A stretch of 38,988 nucleotides of DNA from Anderseniella sp. Its GTDB lineage: Bacteria; Pseudomonadota; Alphaproteobacteria; Rhizobiales; Aestuariivirgaceae. The translations under genes were made by a program, and so were the position numbers. This document shows positions 1 through 12,446 of the stretch, one piece after another. The notes beneath the pieces were generated by a model. That model saw only the letters and a list, made by a program, of their open reading frames with translations. It made no database searches and was not told the origin of the DNA. Positions within the stretch are counted from its first letter, which is position 1. Each line of letters begins with the position of its first letter. Where the stretch lies: NCBI GenBank assembly GCA_030626025.1, contig DAOUPT010000030.1:1-38988 (forward strand). Direction: 5' to 3'.

Positions 1-62
1 GGGCTGTTTTCGCGTTGATAAACGTGAACCTTTCCACCAAGGATCGTGTGTTTTTCTGTCAT
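1..62 (-). CDS. Probable tyrosine recombinase (phage-type integrase), N-terminal fragment
   Basis: Only the first 20 codons are in the window; the gene runs off the left edge. It starts at ATG 62 behind a purine-rich GAGG ribosome-binding site. The opening residues, with a LGGKVHVYQREN stretch, resemble the first strand of alphaproteobacterial phage integrases, which often begin with a GK-hVYxRxxS pattern. The gene lies about 110 bp downstream of the 3' end of a tRNA-fMet gene on the same strand, the usual position for an integrase of an element inserted at a tRNA 3' end. Family assignment from so short a fragment is an inference. The catalytic R-H-R-Y residues would all be outside the window. 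Confidence 0.5.
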   Translation of the reverse strand, partial: MTEKHTILGGKVHVYQRENS

Positions 63-172
63 CTCGCACCTCACTACCACCGTGTGTATTTTGTGTAAGT
101 AATGTGCAAGTGTAAATCAGGTGACCTTGAAAATCAAATCAACCCATAACATATTGATTTTGCTGGTATTTT

Positions 173-249
<77 letters not shown>

Positions 250-431
250 TCAAAATACATTTGCCAAAATTGTTCCGAATCTTGTCAGCTTGTGAAACCT
301 GATAGTTGACGGTTATATATTTGGCTGTGTGACAGTTGCAAACTTGTTGCACTGTGGTGCGTCTGCGGGTGTTTTATCAGTGCCGGGTAAAGTTGCAAGT
401 CTTTTTATCAAAGAATTGCAACAAATTTGTA

Positions 432-1043
432 TCAGGCCTTTAGATGAGGCTTAATTCGGCTTGCTATTACCTTGCCTGAGGTGTTGTGGGGGAACAATGT
501 GATAAATTTTCCATCCGGGCCCATGAAGTACATAATGCTTGAATGATCGACCAGATAATTTTGTTTGTCTGTTTCGCCTGCCGGTAATACTTTGCGGCGA
601 TGAATACGGTAGGCTTTTGAGATAGACCTGATTTGCTGTTCGCTGCCGGTCAGCCCAATAAATTTGTTGCTAAAATTTGCCACATAGTCTTTGAGAACCA
701 TTGGGGTGTCACGGTCAGGGTCAATGCTGACAAAAACTGGAACTACTTGATTGCCAGTGTCGCCCAATGCCTCTATGGCATCTGCGCCATGCTGAAGATT
801 AGTCGGACAAATGTCGGGACAATAAGTATAGCCGAAATAGAGCAACATGAACTTACCGCGAAAATCACGATCAGTGCGCGGGTTACCATTGTGGTCAATC
901 AGCGAGAAAGGACCACCGAACAAGCTTGCTAACGCTGGTGGTACGGTGTTTTGAGCGGCAAGGGCGGAGCGATTAGATGCAAGTGCAAAAATGCTCGCTC
1001 CAATCATAAATGCCCGCCTGCCAATAGTGATGGGTGTTTTCAT
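432..1043 (-). CDS. SCO1/SenC family copper-thiol protein, Tat-exported
   Basis: The product (203 aa) is a periplasmic thioredoxin-fold protein of the SCO1/SenC family, which delivers copper to, or reduces cysteines of, the CuA site of cytochrome c oxidase. The family CPxxC motif is visible as YCPDIC, with the third copper ligand His in VDHSS. The start at 1043 is chosen over further upstream codons because it gives a twin-arginine-type signal (GRRAFMIG followed by a hydrophobic stretch and an ALA cleavage region). A GGAA ribosome-binding site precedes it. It is the last gene of a three-gene minus-strand operon, 16 nt after the preceding gene. No oxidase subunit lies nearby, so the partner may be the two Cys-containing proteins upstream instead. 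Confidence 0.92.
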   Translation of the reverse strand: MKTPITIGRRAFMIGASIFALASNRSALAAQNTVPPALASLFGGPFSLIDHNGNPRTDRDFRGKFMLLYFGYTYCPDICPTNLQHGADAIEALGDTGNQVVPVFVSIDPDRDTPMVLKDYVANFSNKFIGLTGSEQQIRSISKAYRIHRRKVLPAGETDKQNYLVDHSSIMYFMGPDGKFITLFPHNTSGKVIASRIKPHLKA

Positions 1044-1059
1044 TGTCGACAGTTTCCAA

Positions 1060-1575
1060 TCAGCTTTCCGGTTTGAGGCCGGGGATGCCGAAGACGCCCT
1101 GCTCTTTGATTGTTTTTTTGATTCGTGGATCCTGGCGAAACCACTGACCTGATTTTTTTCCGCCATTGGCTTTGGACCAGTCTTTGCCAAACTGGTTGGC
1201 CCGGCTCCATTTGCCATCAGGGGCAAGGCGGGTGAATTGTACGGCGAACAAAGGCATTTTCGGATTTGAGATCATCAGGCCATCGGCAACAATACGTTTG
1301 TTGCAGAATTTTATCAGGTCATTGGTGGCACCGGCAAAGGGTTCCTGATTCTTGACCGCCGGCACCAGTTTGCCATCATCAAACAAAAATCCGAGCTGGC
1401 GTTTGCCCTTACCGCATTCAGCCGCACAATTGCCGGTGATCTCGCATAACAGGTCAACGACCTTGACTTCGACGCGGGTTTTTTTCTCGTGGTCTATGCC
1501 CCATTCGCTGGCAGCATTTGCAACAACAGCGCTGGCGGTAAGGATTGAAGCTGTCATGAATAGTTTTTTGATCAT
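1060..1575 (-). CDS. Secreted protein with conserved cysteines, unknown function
   Basis: This 171-aa protein begins with a cleavable Sec signal (MIKKLFMTASILTASAVVANA). The mature part carries a Cys cluster C-x5-C-x3-C near mature residue 22 and another Cys near the middle. I do not recognise a family. The cluster, preceded by D-x2-C and followed by a DG turn, matches the layout of the protein encoded just upstream (1593-2027), so the two look like divergent paralogs. It sits between that gene and the SCO1 gene with gaps of 16-17 nt and an AAAGGGG ribosome-binding site. The operon with a copper chaperone suggests a role in periplasmic metal or thiol handling, but that is inference. Confidence 0.8.
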   Translation of the reverse strand: MIKKLFMTASILTASAVVANAASEWGIDHEKKTRVEVKVVDLLCEITGNCAAECGKGKRQLGFLFDDGKLVPAVKNQEPFAGATNDLIKFCNKRIVADGLMISNPKMPLFAVQFTRLAPDGKWSRANQFGKDWSKANGGKKSGQWFRQDPRIKKTIKEQGVFGIPGLKPES

Positions 1576-1592
1576 TTTCTTTAACCCCTTTC

Positions 1593-2027
1593 TTACTCGC
1601 CAAACGGCACTACGCCGTACTCATCATGGGTCATATTTATGATACCCTTGTCAGTTGCCACTTTGTTGACGATCAGATAATTAACCCCGTCGCGGACATA
1701 ATGATCACCATCAACGGTGACATTGTGGCTTTGGATTTTTACAATTTTCGGATTTGCGACGCTGGTGTCATCACCATCAACCCGCAGAACCATATATACG
1801 GTGCCGTCTTTTGCCTTAATGCTGACCGGGATGCCGCCAACAGCGCACCAGATGGCACATTGGTGGTGGGCGGTGCCTTCGGCAAACATGATCTCGGTTA
1901 CATAACACCAAGTGTCAATGATTTCGCCGGATATTTGTACCCGTTTCGGGGTAACTGCCTGTGATGGTGTGGACATGACCGTTGCGGTCAGGCCCATTAT
2001 GGCAAAAAGTTTGAAAAGTTTTTTCAT
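1593..2027 (-). CDS. Secreted Cys/His-containing protein, unknown function
   Basis: The product (144 aa) has a Sec-type signal (MKKLFKLFAIMGLTATVMS, cleavage after SQA). The start at 2027 follows a strong GGAGGAT ribosome-binding site; a longer frame to 2054 has none. The mature protein contains DTWC, then an HHQCAIWC stretch and a GGIPVSI strand, which could form a metal or redox site, followed by short beta-type strands suggestive of an OB-like barrel. I cannot name the family. It is the first gene of the operon that ends with SCO1 and shares the D-x2-C ... C-A-x2-C pattern with the next gene. Confidence 0.8.
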   Translation of the reverse strand: MKKLFKLFAIMGLTATVMSTPSQAVTPKRVQISGEIIDTWCYVTEIMFAEGTAHHQCAIWCAVGGIPVSIKAKDGTVYMVLRVDGDDTSVANPKIVKIQSHNVTVDGDHYVRDGVNYLIVNKVATDKGIINMTHDEYGVVPFGE

Positions 2028-2312
2028 TTCATCCTCCAGATGCTGACTAGCCAATTGCTAAAGTATCGCACTCAATCTGATCTCAGATTTGGTGCGACAT
2101 GCCCTGTCAAAGCATTTATTATTGTTGCGTCTCGCGCTTCATTTACAAGGCAAATAAAACGCGACACGCTTTAACTAAACGGGGTAATGTCGCCTCAAGT
2201 TCGATTTCCCGATCTTATGTTTGCACGAAAACGATTGGTCGAAGCAAATAACCAACGTTGATAAATTCGTGAAGTCACCGTTATTAAACACTGAAACAAA
2301 AAGGAACTGCCG
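2028..2312. other. Divergent intergenic region without a gene
   Basis: This 285-bp stretch separates the SCO1 operon (minus) from the DUF1330 gene (plus) and must hold both promoters. I see no convincing -35/-10 pair, repeat or RNA gene in it. Confidence 0.5.
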
Positions 2313-2600
2313 ATGTCTGCTTACCTTGTTGCTCGCGTGAACGTGACAAACCCTGAAAAATATAAAAATTACACAACGCTCTCACCGGCAGCGATTGCCG
2401 CATTTGGTGGTAAATTTCTTGTTCGCGGTGGTGAAACTGAAACGCTGGAAGGACAGGAAGAAACCAACCGCATGGTTATTGTCGAGTTCGAATCGCTGGA
2501 TAAAGCCCGCGCTTTTTATCACTCTGAACAATACACTGCCGCCCGGCGTGAAAGAGAAGGTGCGGCTGATGGTCAATTCATCATTGTCGAGGGAATTTAG
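2313..2600 (+). CDS. DUF1330 domain protein
   Basis: This 95-aa protein matches the DUF1330 family, small dimeric alpha-beta ferredoxin-like barrel proteins of unknown function. Characteristic features are the opening AYLVARVNVTNPEKYKNY, the central GGKFLVRGGE strand-turn, the FESLDKARAFYHSEQY segment and a short C-terminal strand. It has an AAGGAA ribosome-binding site, fills the whole family length, and stands as a single gene between the SCO1 operon and the ATP synthase operon. No enzymatic activity can be assigned. Confidence 0.9.
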   Translation: MSAYLVARVNVTNPEKYKNYTTLSPAAIAAFGGKFLVRGGETETLEGQEETNRMVIVEFESLDKARAFYHSEQYTAARREREGAADGQFIIVEGI

Positions 2601-2822
2601 CTCCTCGCGGGAGTAAGACCGAAGTTGTACATATTGCGACAATCTATTGTCTGAATCAGTGTTGCAAGGCCCTTTTGCTTGTGTTAGACGTCTTCCCGGT
2701 TGAGAGGGTAATTGTCCCGTTCAGCACCAAAATTGGTATTTTATATTTTAATCAAAGAGTTAGCATTTGAACTGAATACGGTTTGATGTGCTGATCTGAC
2801 AGACTTGAGGGACCGGTAGTTA

Positions 2823-3380
2823 ATGACCGCCACACAAGACACAGTTTCAGGTATGCCCGGGCGTTATGCGCTGGCTCTTTTTGAGCTTGCTCAAGAGAAT
2901 AAAAGTGTTGCTCGCGTCGGCAAGGACCTTGATCAATTTGCCGCTCTTGTTAATAGCTCAGAAGATCTGACCCGAATGGTGAAAAGCCCGGTTTTTGGTG
3001 CTGATGAGCAATTAAGAGCAATCAAAGCCATTTTGGCAAAAGCAAAAATTTCCGGAGTTGCAGCCAATTTTATCAAGCTGACGGCTCAAAACCGTCGGCT
3101 TTTCGCTGTTTTGGACATGGTAAAAGCTTACCGCGCACTGGTTGCTCAGGCCAGAGGCGAAATTACCGCGGAAGTCACATCGGCTGAAAAGCTGAGCACC
3201 GCACAAATCACCAAGATCAAATCATCCCTGAAAGCCGCCGTTGGCCAGGATGTGCAATTGGTGACCACTATAGATTCCGGCATTCTGGGCGGACTGATCG
3301 TTAAGGTTGGTTCCAGAATGGTTGACAATTCACTACGTACCAAATTGCAATCGATGAAGATTGCCATGAAAGGGGCTTGA
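2823..3380 (+). CDS. atpH: F1 ATP synthase delta subunit
   Basis: The 185-aa delta subunit connects the F1 head to the peripheral stalk of the F-type ATP synthase on the cytoplasmic face of the membrane. The sequence shows the family's N-terminal helical bundle ([13 protein letters not shown]) and the C-terminal [19 protein letters not shown] signature. It is the first gene of atpHAGDC; F0 genes are absent, as is usual in alphaproteobacteria, where they lie in a separate operon. A GAGGGA ribosome-binding site precedes the ATG. The 222 bp upstream should contain the operon promoter, but I see no clear consensus there. Confidence 0.97.
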   Translation: MTATQDTVSGMPGRYALALFELAQENKSVARVGKDLDQFAALVNSSEDLTRMVKSPVFGADEQLRAIKAILAKAKISGVAANFIKLTAQNRRLFAVLDMVKAYRALVAQARGEITAEVTSAEKLSTAQITKIKSSLKAAVGQDVQLVTTIDSGILGGLIVKVGSRMVDNSLRTKLQSMKIAMKGA

Positions 3381-3384
3381 TGCC

Positions 3385-4917
<1,533 letters not shown>

Positions 4918-4957
4918 GCAACGGCAACCATTTTAAAGGGAATACAAAGGTTACGAT

Positions 4958-7373
<2,416 letters not shown>

Positions 7374-7412
7374 TTTCAGCTTTTGTTACAGTAAGGCTAA
7401 GGACGCGATATT

Positions 7413-7811
7413 ATGGCAGAGCTATTGAAATTTGAACTGGTATCACCCGAAAAACTGCTGATGTCAGCAGAGGTTGAACAAGTTGTTGTACCAGGCTCTG
7501 AGGGTGATTTCGGCGTATTCGTCAATCACGCCCCGGTTCTTTCCACCATGCGCCCCGGCATCATTGACATCACTGAAGCTGACGGCAAAAAACAGCGCAT
7601 CTTTGTGCGTGGCGGTTTTGCCGAAGTCAACCCGCAAGGGTTGACGGTTCTGGCCGAGCAAGCCATCAATATGGATGATCTTGATGCGGCGGCACTAGCT
7701 CAAGAAGTAGCCAATGCTGAGGAAGATGTCGCTGATGCTAAGTCAGATGACAAGCGCCAAAAGGCCCAGGAAACTCTGGATCATCTGAAACAACTGCAAA
7801 CTTCGCTTTAA
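7413..7811 (+). CDS. atpC: F1 ATP synthase epsilon subunit
   Basis: The 132-aa epsilon subunit regulates rotation and couples gamma to the c-ring. The N-terminal beta sandwich is typical (FELVSPEKLLMSAEVEQV, VPGSEGDFGVFVNHAPVL), followed by a short C-terminal helical part rich in Ala and Asp/Glu. It closes the operon. The next gene is convergent, only 6 bp away, and I see no hairpin terminator between them. Confidence 0.98.
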   Translation: MAELLKFELVSPEKLLMSAEVEQVVVPGSEGDFGVFVNHAPVLSTMRPGIIDITEADGKKQRIFVRGGFAEVNPQGLTVLAEQAINMDDLDAAALAQEVANAEEDVADAKSDDKRQKAQETLDHLKQLQTSL

Positions 7812-7817
7812 GCTGTT

Positions 7818-8198
7818 TCAGACCTTTCGATCCGAGATATGATTTATGCCGTCAGATACCGGTACGTCTTTTAAATCAAAGACATTTACGCCATCAAGAC
7901 AAGCCACGTTAAATCCGAATTCTTCCGGGTTTGATCGGCGTTGGTGGTGGGTGTAAATTCCGCAAATCGAGCAAAAGTAATGCTTCGCCGTCATTGTGTT
8001 GAATTGGTAAAGGCGCAAATATTCCTCGCCTTGAACGACTTTTAGCCCATCCAGTTTGACTGATGCCGCAATTGCACCACGCTTGCTGCAAATCGAGCAA
8101 TTGCACCGGCGTGGGTTCTCAATTCCATTGGGCAATATCAGTTCAAGTCGCACCGCGCCGCAATGGCACGATGCTGTATGAACTGATTTATTACCCAT
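7818..8198 (-). CDS. GFA/CENP-V domain zinc protein
   Basis: The 126-aa product belongs to the GFA (glutathione-dependent formaldehyde-activating enzyme-like) family, also called the CENP-V/GFA fold. The two zinc sites of the fold are visible: SCHCGAVR near the N-terminus with CNCSICSKRG, and FCSICGIYTHHQ in the second half. The family name derives from a glutathione/formaldehyde adduct enzyme, but most members have no proven activity, so the substrate is unknown. It follows pyk on the minus strand with a 15-bp gap and may be cotranscribed with it. Confidence 0.92.
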   Translation of the reverse strand: MGNKSVHTASCHCGAVRLELILPNGIENPRRCNCSICSKRGAIAASVKLDGLKVVQGEEYLRLYQFNTMTAKHYFCSICGIYTHHQRRSNPEEFGFNVACLDGVNVFDLKDVPVSDGINHISDRKV

Positions 8199-8213
8199 TG
8201 GAATTGTCCAGTT

Positions 8214-9632
8214 CTACTCCTTAATGGCAGCAATCCGTAACATGTTGGTCTTTCCGGGTGTTCCGAGTGGAAAACCGGCCGTAATGACAATCCGGTCACC
8301 ATGTTTGGCAAACTTTTCCTGAACAGCAATACGGCAGGCACGTGAAACCATATCATCCTGATCTTTTGCATCTTGCGTCAAAACGCAATGCAATCCCCAA
8401 CCAAGAGCCAATCGACGACCGGTCTTAACCGACGGTGTGAGTGCAATAATGGGTACTTCAGGGCGTTCGCGTGAGGCCCTGAGGCCGGTGGAACCTGAAC
8501 CGGTATAACAGATGATTGCTGCAGCATTTAGCGTTTCGGCAACTGAACGGGCAGCGCTTGAAATTGCGTCAGCACTGGTCGCCTCCGGCGCTTTTCGCTG
8601 AGCTGAAATAATGCCTTTAAAAAGTGGATCACCTTCTACCGAAATAGCAATGGCATCCATTGTCTCCACCGCTTTTATCGGCCATGCGCCCATTGCCGAT
8701 TCAGCAGAAAGCATAACCGCATCAGCACCTTCAAAAATGGCGGTGGCGACGTCAGAAACTTCAGCCCTTGTTGGTACCGGTTCTTCAATCATCGATTCGA
8801 GCATTTGTGTCGCAACAACGACCGGCTTACCAGCTTCCCGAGCTGCCCGGGTAATTCGCTTTTGCCAACCGGGCACCGTTTCTACCGGTAACTCTACCCC
8901 CAAATCACCACGTGCGATCATAATGGCATCACACAGGGGAATGATTTCGTCAAGATCTGTAAGAGCTGATGGCTTTTCAATTTTTGCCAGAACGCCAGCT
9001 CGACCACGAACCAGTTTTCTGGTTTCAGCCACGTCTTCTGCCCGCTGCACAAATGACAGCGCAATCCAGTCAACACCGTCTTCGCAGGCAGCTTTCAAAT
9101 CGGCCCGGTCTTTTGTTGTCAGCGCTGGTAGTGGAACAACAGTGTCGGGAAGGTTGACCCCTTTACGGGCTGAAAGTGCGCCACCATAAATAACCTTGGT
9201 GGTAATTTTTCCAGGCGCTACTTCTGTCACCTTAACCCGGATTCGGCCATCATTGATTAACAGGTTATGTCCAATCTCAATTGCACCGAAAATCTCAGGA
9301 TGAGGTAAATAAACCCGCGTGCTATCGCCAGGTGTCGGGTCTTGGTCAAAGACGAACTCCTGTTCCGGTACAAGCAATACTTCTGATTCTGCAAAGGCAT
9401 CGACCCTGAGTTTGGGGCCTTGCAAATCTGCCAGCACACCAATTGGCCGGTTGTGCCGTTTTTCGACTTTACGGATAAGCGCATGACGTTTTCTCATTTC
9501 ATCATGGCTTGAATGGCTCATATTGATCCGGAACACATCAACGCCGGATAAAAAGAGTTTTTCGATCATTTCTTCGCTATTGGACGCTGGTCCCAAAGTT
9601 GCTATGATCTTTGCTTTGCGTTTACGCCTCAC
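8214..9632 (-). CDS. pyk: Pyruvate kinase
   Basis: Pyruvate kinase (472 aa from the chosen start) makes pyruvate and ATP from phosphoenolpyruvate and ADP in glycolysis. Key segments are KIIATLGPAS at the N-terminus, FRINMSHS, the metal-binding signature IMIARGDLGVELP, and VVVATQMLESM. An ATG frame reaches 9680, but the GTG at 9632 is preferred: it puts the usual RRxRKxKIIATLGPAS at the terminus and overlaps the stop of the upstream DUF1036 gene as GTGA, with a GGAG upstream. The gene pair is therefore probably translationally coupled. Confidence 0.97.
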   Translation of the reverse strand: MRRKRKAKIIATLGPASNSEEMIEKLFLSGVDVFRINMSHSSHDEMRKRHALIRKVEKRHNRPIGVLADLQGPKLRVDAFAESEVLLVPEQEFVFDQDPTPGDSTRVYLPHPEIFGAIEIGHNLLINDGRIRVKVTEVAPGKITTKVIYGGALSARKGVNLPDTVVPLPALTTKDRADLKAACEDGVDWIALSFVQRAEDVAETRKLVRGRAGVLAKIEKPSALTDLDEIIPLCDAIMIARGDLGVELPVETVPGWQKRITRAAREAGKPVVVATQMLESMIEEPVPTRAEVSDVATAIFEGADAVMLSAESAMGAWPIKAVETMDAIAISVEGDPLFKGIISAQRKAPEATSADAISSAARSVAETLNAAAIICYTGSGSTGLRASRERPEVPIIALTPSVKTGRRLALGWGLHCVLTQDAKDQDDMVSRACRIAVQEKFAKHGDRIVITAGFPLGTPGKTNMLRIAAIKE

Positions 9633-10099
9633 TGGGCTTGTTTCTCCGATTTCTGGGCACTGGTTATTGAAATTGACCAATCTAGCTCTTCGCCTGTATC
9701 AACCTCATAAAAGCCGGTGCGCTTTGCGTTACGTTTCTCGCAGTCCTTTATGCCGCGAATTGTAAAAAGTTTTTCGCGGGTACACAGCTTTGCTGTGCCG
9801 CCCCATGAACCACCTTCTTTGTAATCGATCGCAAAAATGTAGTAGTAGCGGGCAATCAGGGGACCTTCGAGCAATGTCTGACAGACATTTGGGTCAACAT
9901 TCCACCAACCTTCACTGGCCCAGCCTTTTTGGTCCTTATATCCCAAAGCAACGCCAACCAGATTGGTTGTTTTGTTGCAAAGTTTCAGGTCGGCATGAGC
10001 TGTTGGTGCCAAGAACAATGAGCTTGAAAATGCAATAGCTGCATAGACAGCCAGTCCTGACAAAATCTTAGGTGCTTTCAACTTAGTCTCCCGATTCAC
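9629..10099 (-). CDS. DUF1036 secreted protein
   Basis: This 156-aa protein has an N-terminal hydrophobic signal (about residues 13-36, ending PTAHA) and a mature DUF1036 domain with the pattern LKLCNKTTNLVGVALGY, a EGWWNV segment and several Cys (LCNK, VCQ, LCTREK, DCEKR) that could form disulfides in the periplasm. Function is unknown. It is the first gene of the minus-strand DUF1036-pyk-GFA unit and overlaps the pyk start by 4 bp. As I recall, its placement next to pyk and near the N-formylglutamate amidohydrolase/GapR genes recurs in Hyphomicrobiales. Confidence 0.92.
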   Translation of the reverse strand: MNRETKLKAPKILSGLAVYAAIAFSSSLFLAPTAHADLKLCNKTTNLVGVALGYKDQKGWASEGWWNVDPNVCQTLLEGPLIARYYYIFAIDYKEGGSWGGTAKLCTREKLFTIRGIKDCEKRNAKRTGFYEVDTGEELDWSISITSAQKSEKQAQ

Positions 10100-10294
10100 A
10101 AAACTAACACGCGAATCAATTACCCGTGCACTGTAAACTTAATTGCCCCGTCACTGGAATAGCGCGAATTGTCCATCCTTGCAAATAACAAGCACCGCCA
10201 ATTGATTAAATTGTATTGCCTTTCGGGCGATAAGATGGCAGTTGGCAGAACAACATCATGAAGTTAATAATTTTGAACTGTAAACACTGGTTAA

Positions 10295-11086
10295 ATGGCA
10301 ATAATAAAAAACAATGAAATTGTCACATCAGGTAATCATTCTGTGCCCGATAGTAATCCTTCTTATGGTGTAATTAAAGGCTGTTTTGCCAATGGTCTTG
10401 TGATTATTTCTGATCATGCCCGTAATACAGTGCCTGATGAATACCATCATTTGGGCCTGCCTGATGGTGAGTTTGAACGCCATATTGCATATGATATTGG
10501 CGCGGAGGCATTGACCCGTCAATTAGCACAACAGCTGAACGTACCTGCGGTGTATTCGAAGTTTTCCCGGCTACTTATTGACCCCAACCGGGGGATTGAT
10601 GACCCGACCCTAATCATGAAAATATCGGACGGGGCACTTATTCCCGGCAACATTGATATCACCGCTCATGAAAAACAGCACAGAATTGAAACCTATTACC
10701 AACCATATCATAATGCAGTCGATCAGATGATAGAGGCAGCAATTGCCAGTGGTAATCCACCGATGGTCTTTTCAATTCACAGTTTTACCCCTTTTTGGAA
10801 AGGGGTTGCCCGGCCTTGGCATGTGGGGGTTCTTTGGGTGGAAAATGACAGATTTGCCCGGCCTTTGTTAAATGGACTTGCCAGAGACAAGGCACTGGTG
10901 GTTGGGGAGAATGAACCCTATTCAGGTGGTGTGAAAGGCGAGAGTGTTGACAAACATGCCCGACAACGCGGACTGGCCACAGCTCTGATCGAAGTGCGCC
11001 AGGATCTGATATGTGACAAATCAGGTGTGGATGAATGGTCAGAACGACTTGCACAAATACTGTCGCAAATTAAAATCCAAGACTGA
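10295..11086 (+). CDS. N-formylglutamate amidohydrolase family protein
   Basis: The 263-aa product matches the N-formylglutamate amidohydrolase (FGase) family, zinc hydrolases that release formate from N-formylglutamate at the end of one histidine-degradation route. Family motifs are SDHARNTVP (residues about 38-46), the YDIGAE segment, LLIDPNRG and FSIHSFTP. No hut genes are adjacent, so a role in histidine breakdown is not supported by context; members next to gapR may act on other N-formyl or N-acyl acids. The ribosome-binding site is weak. The gene is divergent from DUF1036 across 195 bp and is followed after 36 bp by gapR. Confidence 0.9.
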   Translation: MAIIKNNEIVTSGNHSVPDSNPSYGVIKGCFANGLVIISDHARNTVPDEYHHLGLPDGEFERHIAYDIGAEALTRQLAQQLNVPAVYSKFSRLLIDPNRGIDDPTLIMKISDGALIPGNIDITAHEKQHRIETYYQPYHNAVDQMIEAAIASGNPPMVFSIHSFTPFWKGVARPWHVGVLWVENDRFARPLLNGLARDKALVVGENEPYSGGVKGESVDKHARQRGLATALIEVRQDLICDKSGVDEWSERLAQILSQIKIQD

Positions 11087-11122
11087 TTTTTGTTAACTGA
11101 ATTTAAGACTGGAGACTCCTCA

Positions 11123-11395
11123 ATGGAATCATCTACCGCAGTTGCCCAGGGCCAACTTAAAAGTATCGTTGAGCGTGTCGAGCGACTGGAAGAAGAAAAG
11201 AAAACCATCGCTGACGATATTAAGGAAGTGTATGCTGAGGCTAAAGCAAATGGTTTTGACACCAAAACGCTGCGAAAAGTAGTGGTCTTACGCAAAAAAG
11301 ACCGCACCGAGCGCGAGGAAGAAGAAGCCATGCTTGACCTCTACATGAATGCTCTTGGAATGGTTCCATCCGGGCTTAATGAGTCAAATACGTAA
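11123..11395 (+). CDS. gapR: GapR-family nucleoid-associated protein (DUF2312)
   Basis: This 90-aa protein is a full-length DUF2312 member. In Caulobacter this family is GapR, which binds overtwisted AT-rich DNA ahead of replication and transcription and helps type II topoisomerases. The family core is clear: a long charged coiled coil ([35 protein letters not shown]) followed by [13 protein letters not shown] and a C-terminal helix with Leu-Tyr-Met. The start at 11123 follows a GGAG ribosome-binding site; an upstream in-frame codon at 11090 is less likely. It is convergent with the next gene, with 10 bp between. Confidence 0.95.
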   Translation: MESSTAVAQGQLKSIVERVERLEEEKKTIADDIKEVYAEAKANGFDTKTLRKVVVLRKKDRTEREEEEAMLDLYMNALGMVPSGLNESNT

Positions 11396-11405
11396 GACGC
11401 TGATT

Positions 11406-12440
11406 TTATCGTTCGGTTAATTTGAGTTCAATCCGCCGGTTGCGGGCTTTTGCTTCATCGGTGTCGGCCGGGTCGATGGGTTGAAACTCACCGAACCCTG
11501 CTGCAACCAGCCGATTTGGTGGTACGCCTTTTGAGATCAGTTGTTTAACAACGGCTATGGCACGGGCTGATGACAATTCCCAGTTCGATTTCATTAACGC
11601 GGTGTTGATCGGGTCGGTATCGGTGTGGCCGTCAACGCGCAGTACCCAGGCAATATCGCCGGGTATTTCTTTTTCCAGTTGTCTTATCGCATCAGCCAAC
11701 TTATCCAATTCTTTAGCTCCCAGCGGGTTTATTTCTGTTGCCCCTTTGGGAAATAAAACCTCTGACTGAAATACAAAACGGTCACCTACAATAGATACAT
11801 CTGAGCGGTTGGACAGAATGCGCCGCAAGCGGCCGAAAAATTCAGAGCGGAAACGCGCCAGCTCGCGAACCCGTTGCGCCAGAGCCGAGTTCAAGCGTTT
11901 TCCGAGATCGGCTATTTGAGTTTTGGAATTCTGATCCCTGCTCTCAGCAGCTTCAAGTGCGTCGTTCAAAATACCAATTTGCCGCCGTAGGGCTGCAATT
12001 TGCTGATTGAGTAATTCAACCCGGGCCAAGGCTTGCGATGACAAGTCTTTCTCGGATTTTAGTTTTGTTTCTAGCTGAATAGTCGCTTCATTGCTGGACT
12101 TTTCATCATTGGTGAGGCCTTCCAACAATAATTGAAGTTCGCTGGTTTTGTCTCTAGCCGATTTGAGGTTGTCGCTTAATGAACCAAGCGATGTTTCAAG
12201 CTCTGTTTTGGCAGATTTTTCCAAGGCTAGTAAACTGGATAATTCGGCAATTTGTGAGCGTAATTTGACCAGTACTGTATCCTGTCCAGTGATTTCACGT
12301 GCTAGCAAAAACTGCGCAACCATAAATACTGAAAGTAGAAAAACAATAACCAGCAACAGCTGGGCCATGGCATCGACAAATCCCGGCCAATAATAGGCGT
12401 TGTCAACGCTTCGGGACCGGCGGGAAAGTGCTCGTGACAT
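11406..12440 (-). CDS. OmpA/MotB-like peptidoglycan-binding protein with coiled coil
   Basis: The 344-aa product has a short cytoplasmic N-terminus, one membrane helix (about residues 21-48, starting FVDAMAQLLLVIVFLLSVFM, with an Asp as in MotB/ExbD plugs), a long coiled coil (about 55-190) rich in Leu/Glu/Lys, and a C-terminal OmpA-like domain (RVDGHTDTDPI, then NWELSSARAIAVV and a GFGEFQPIDP loop, ending ARNRRIELKLTE). It should be an inner-membrane protein reaching the cell wall. It follows the MotA/TolQ-like gene after 6 bp, so the two probably form a proton-driven stator-like complex. No flagellar or Tol genes are near. Confidence 0.9.
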   Translation of the reverse strand: MSRALSRRSRSVDNAYYWPGFVDAMAQLLLVIVFLLSVFMVAQFLLAREITGQDTVLVKLRSQIAELSSLLALEKSAKTELETSLGSLSDNLKSARDKTSELQLLLEGLTNDEKSSNEATIQLETKLKSEKDLSSQALARVELLNQQIAALRRQIGILNDALEAAESRDQNSKTQIADLGKRLNSALAQRVRELARFRSEFFGRLRRILSNRSDVSIVGDRFVFQSEVLFPKGATEINPLGAKELDKLADAIRQLEKEIPGDIAWVLRVDGHTDTDPINTALMKSNWELSSARAIAVVKQLISKGVPPNRLVAAGFGEFQPIDPADTDEAKARNRRIELKLTER

Positions 12441-12446
12441 TAAGCC

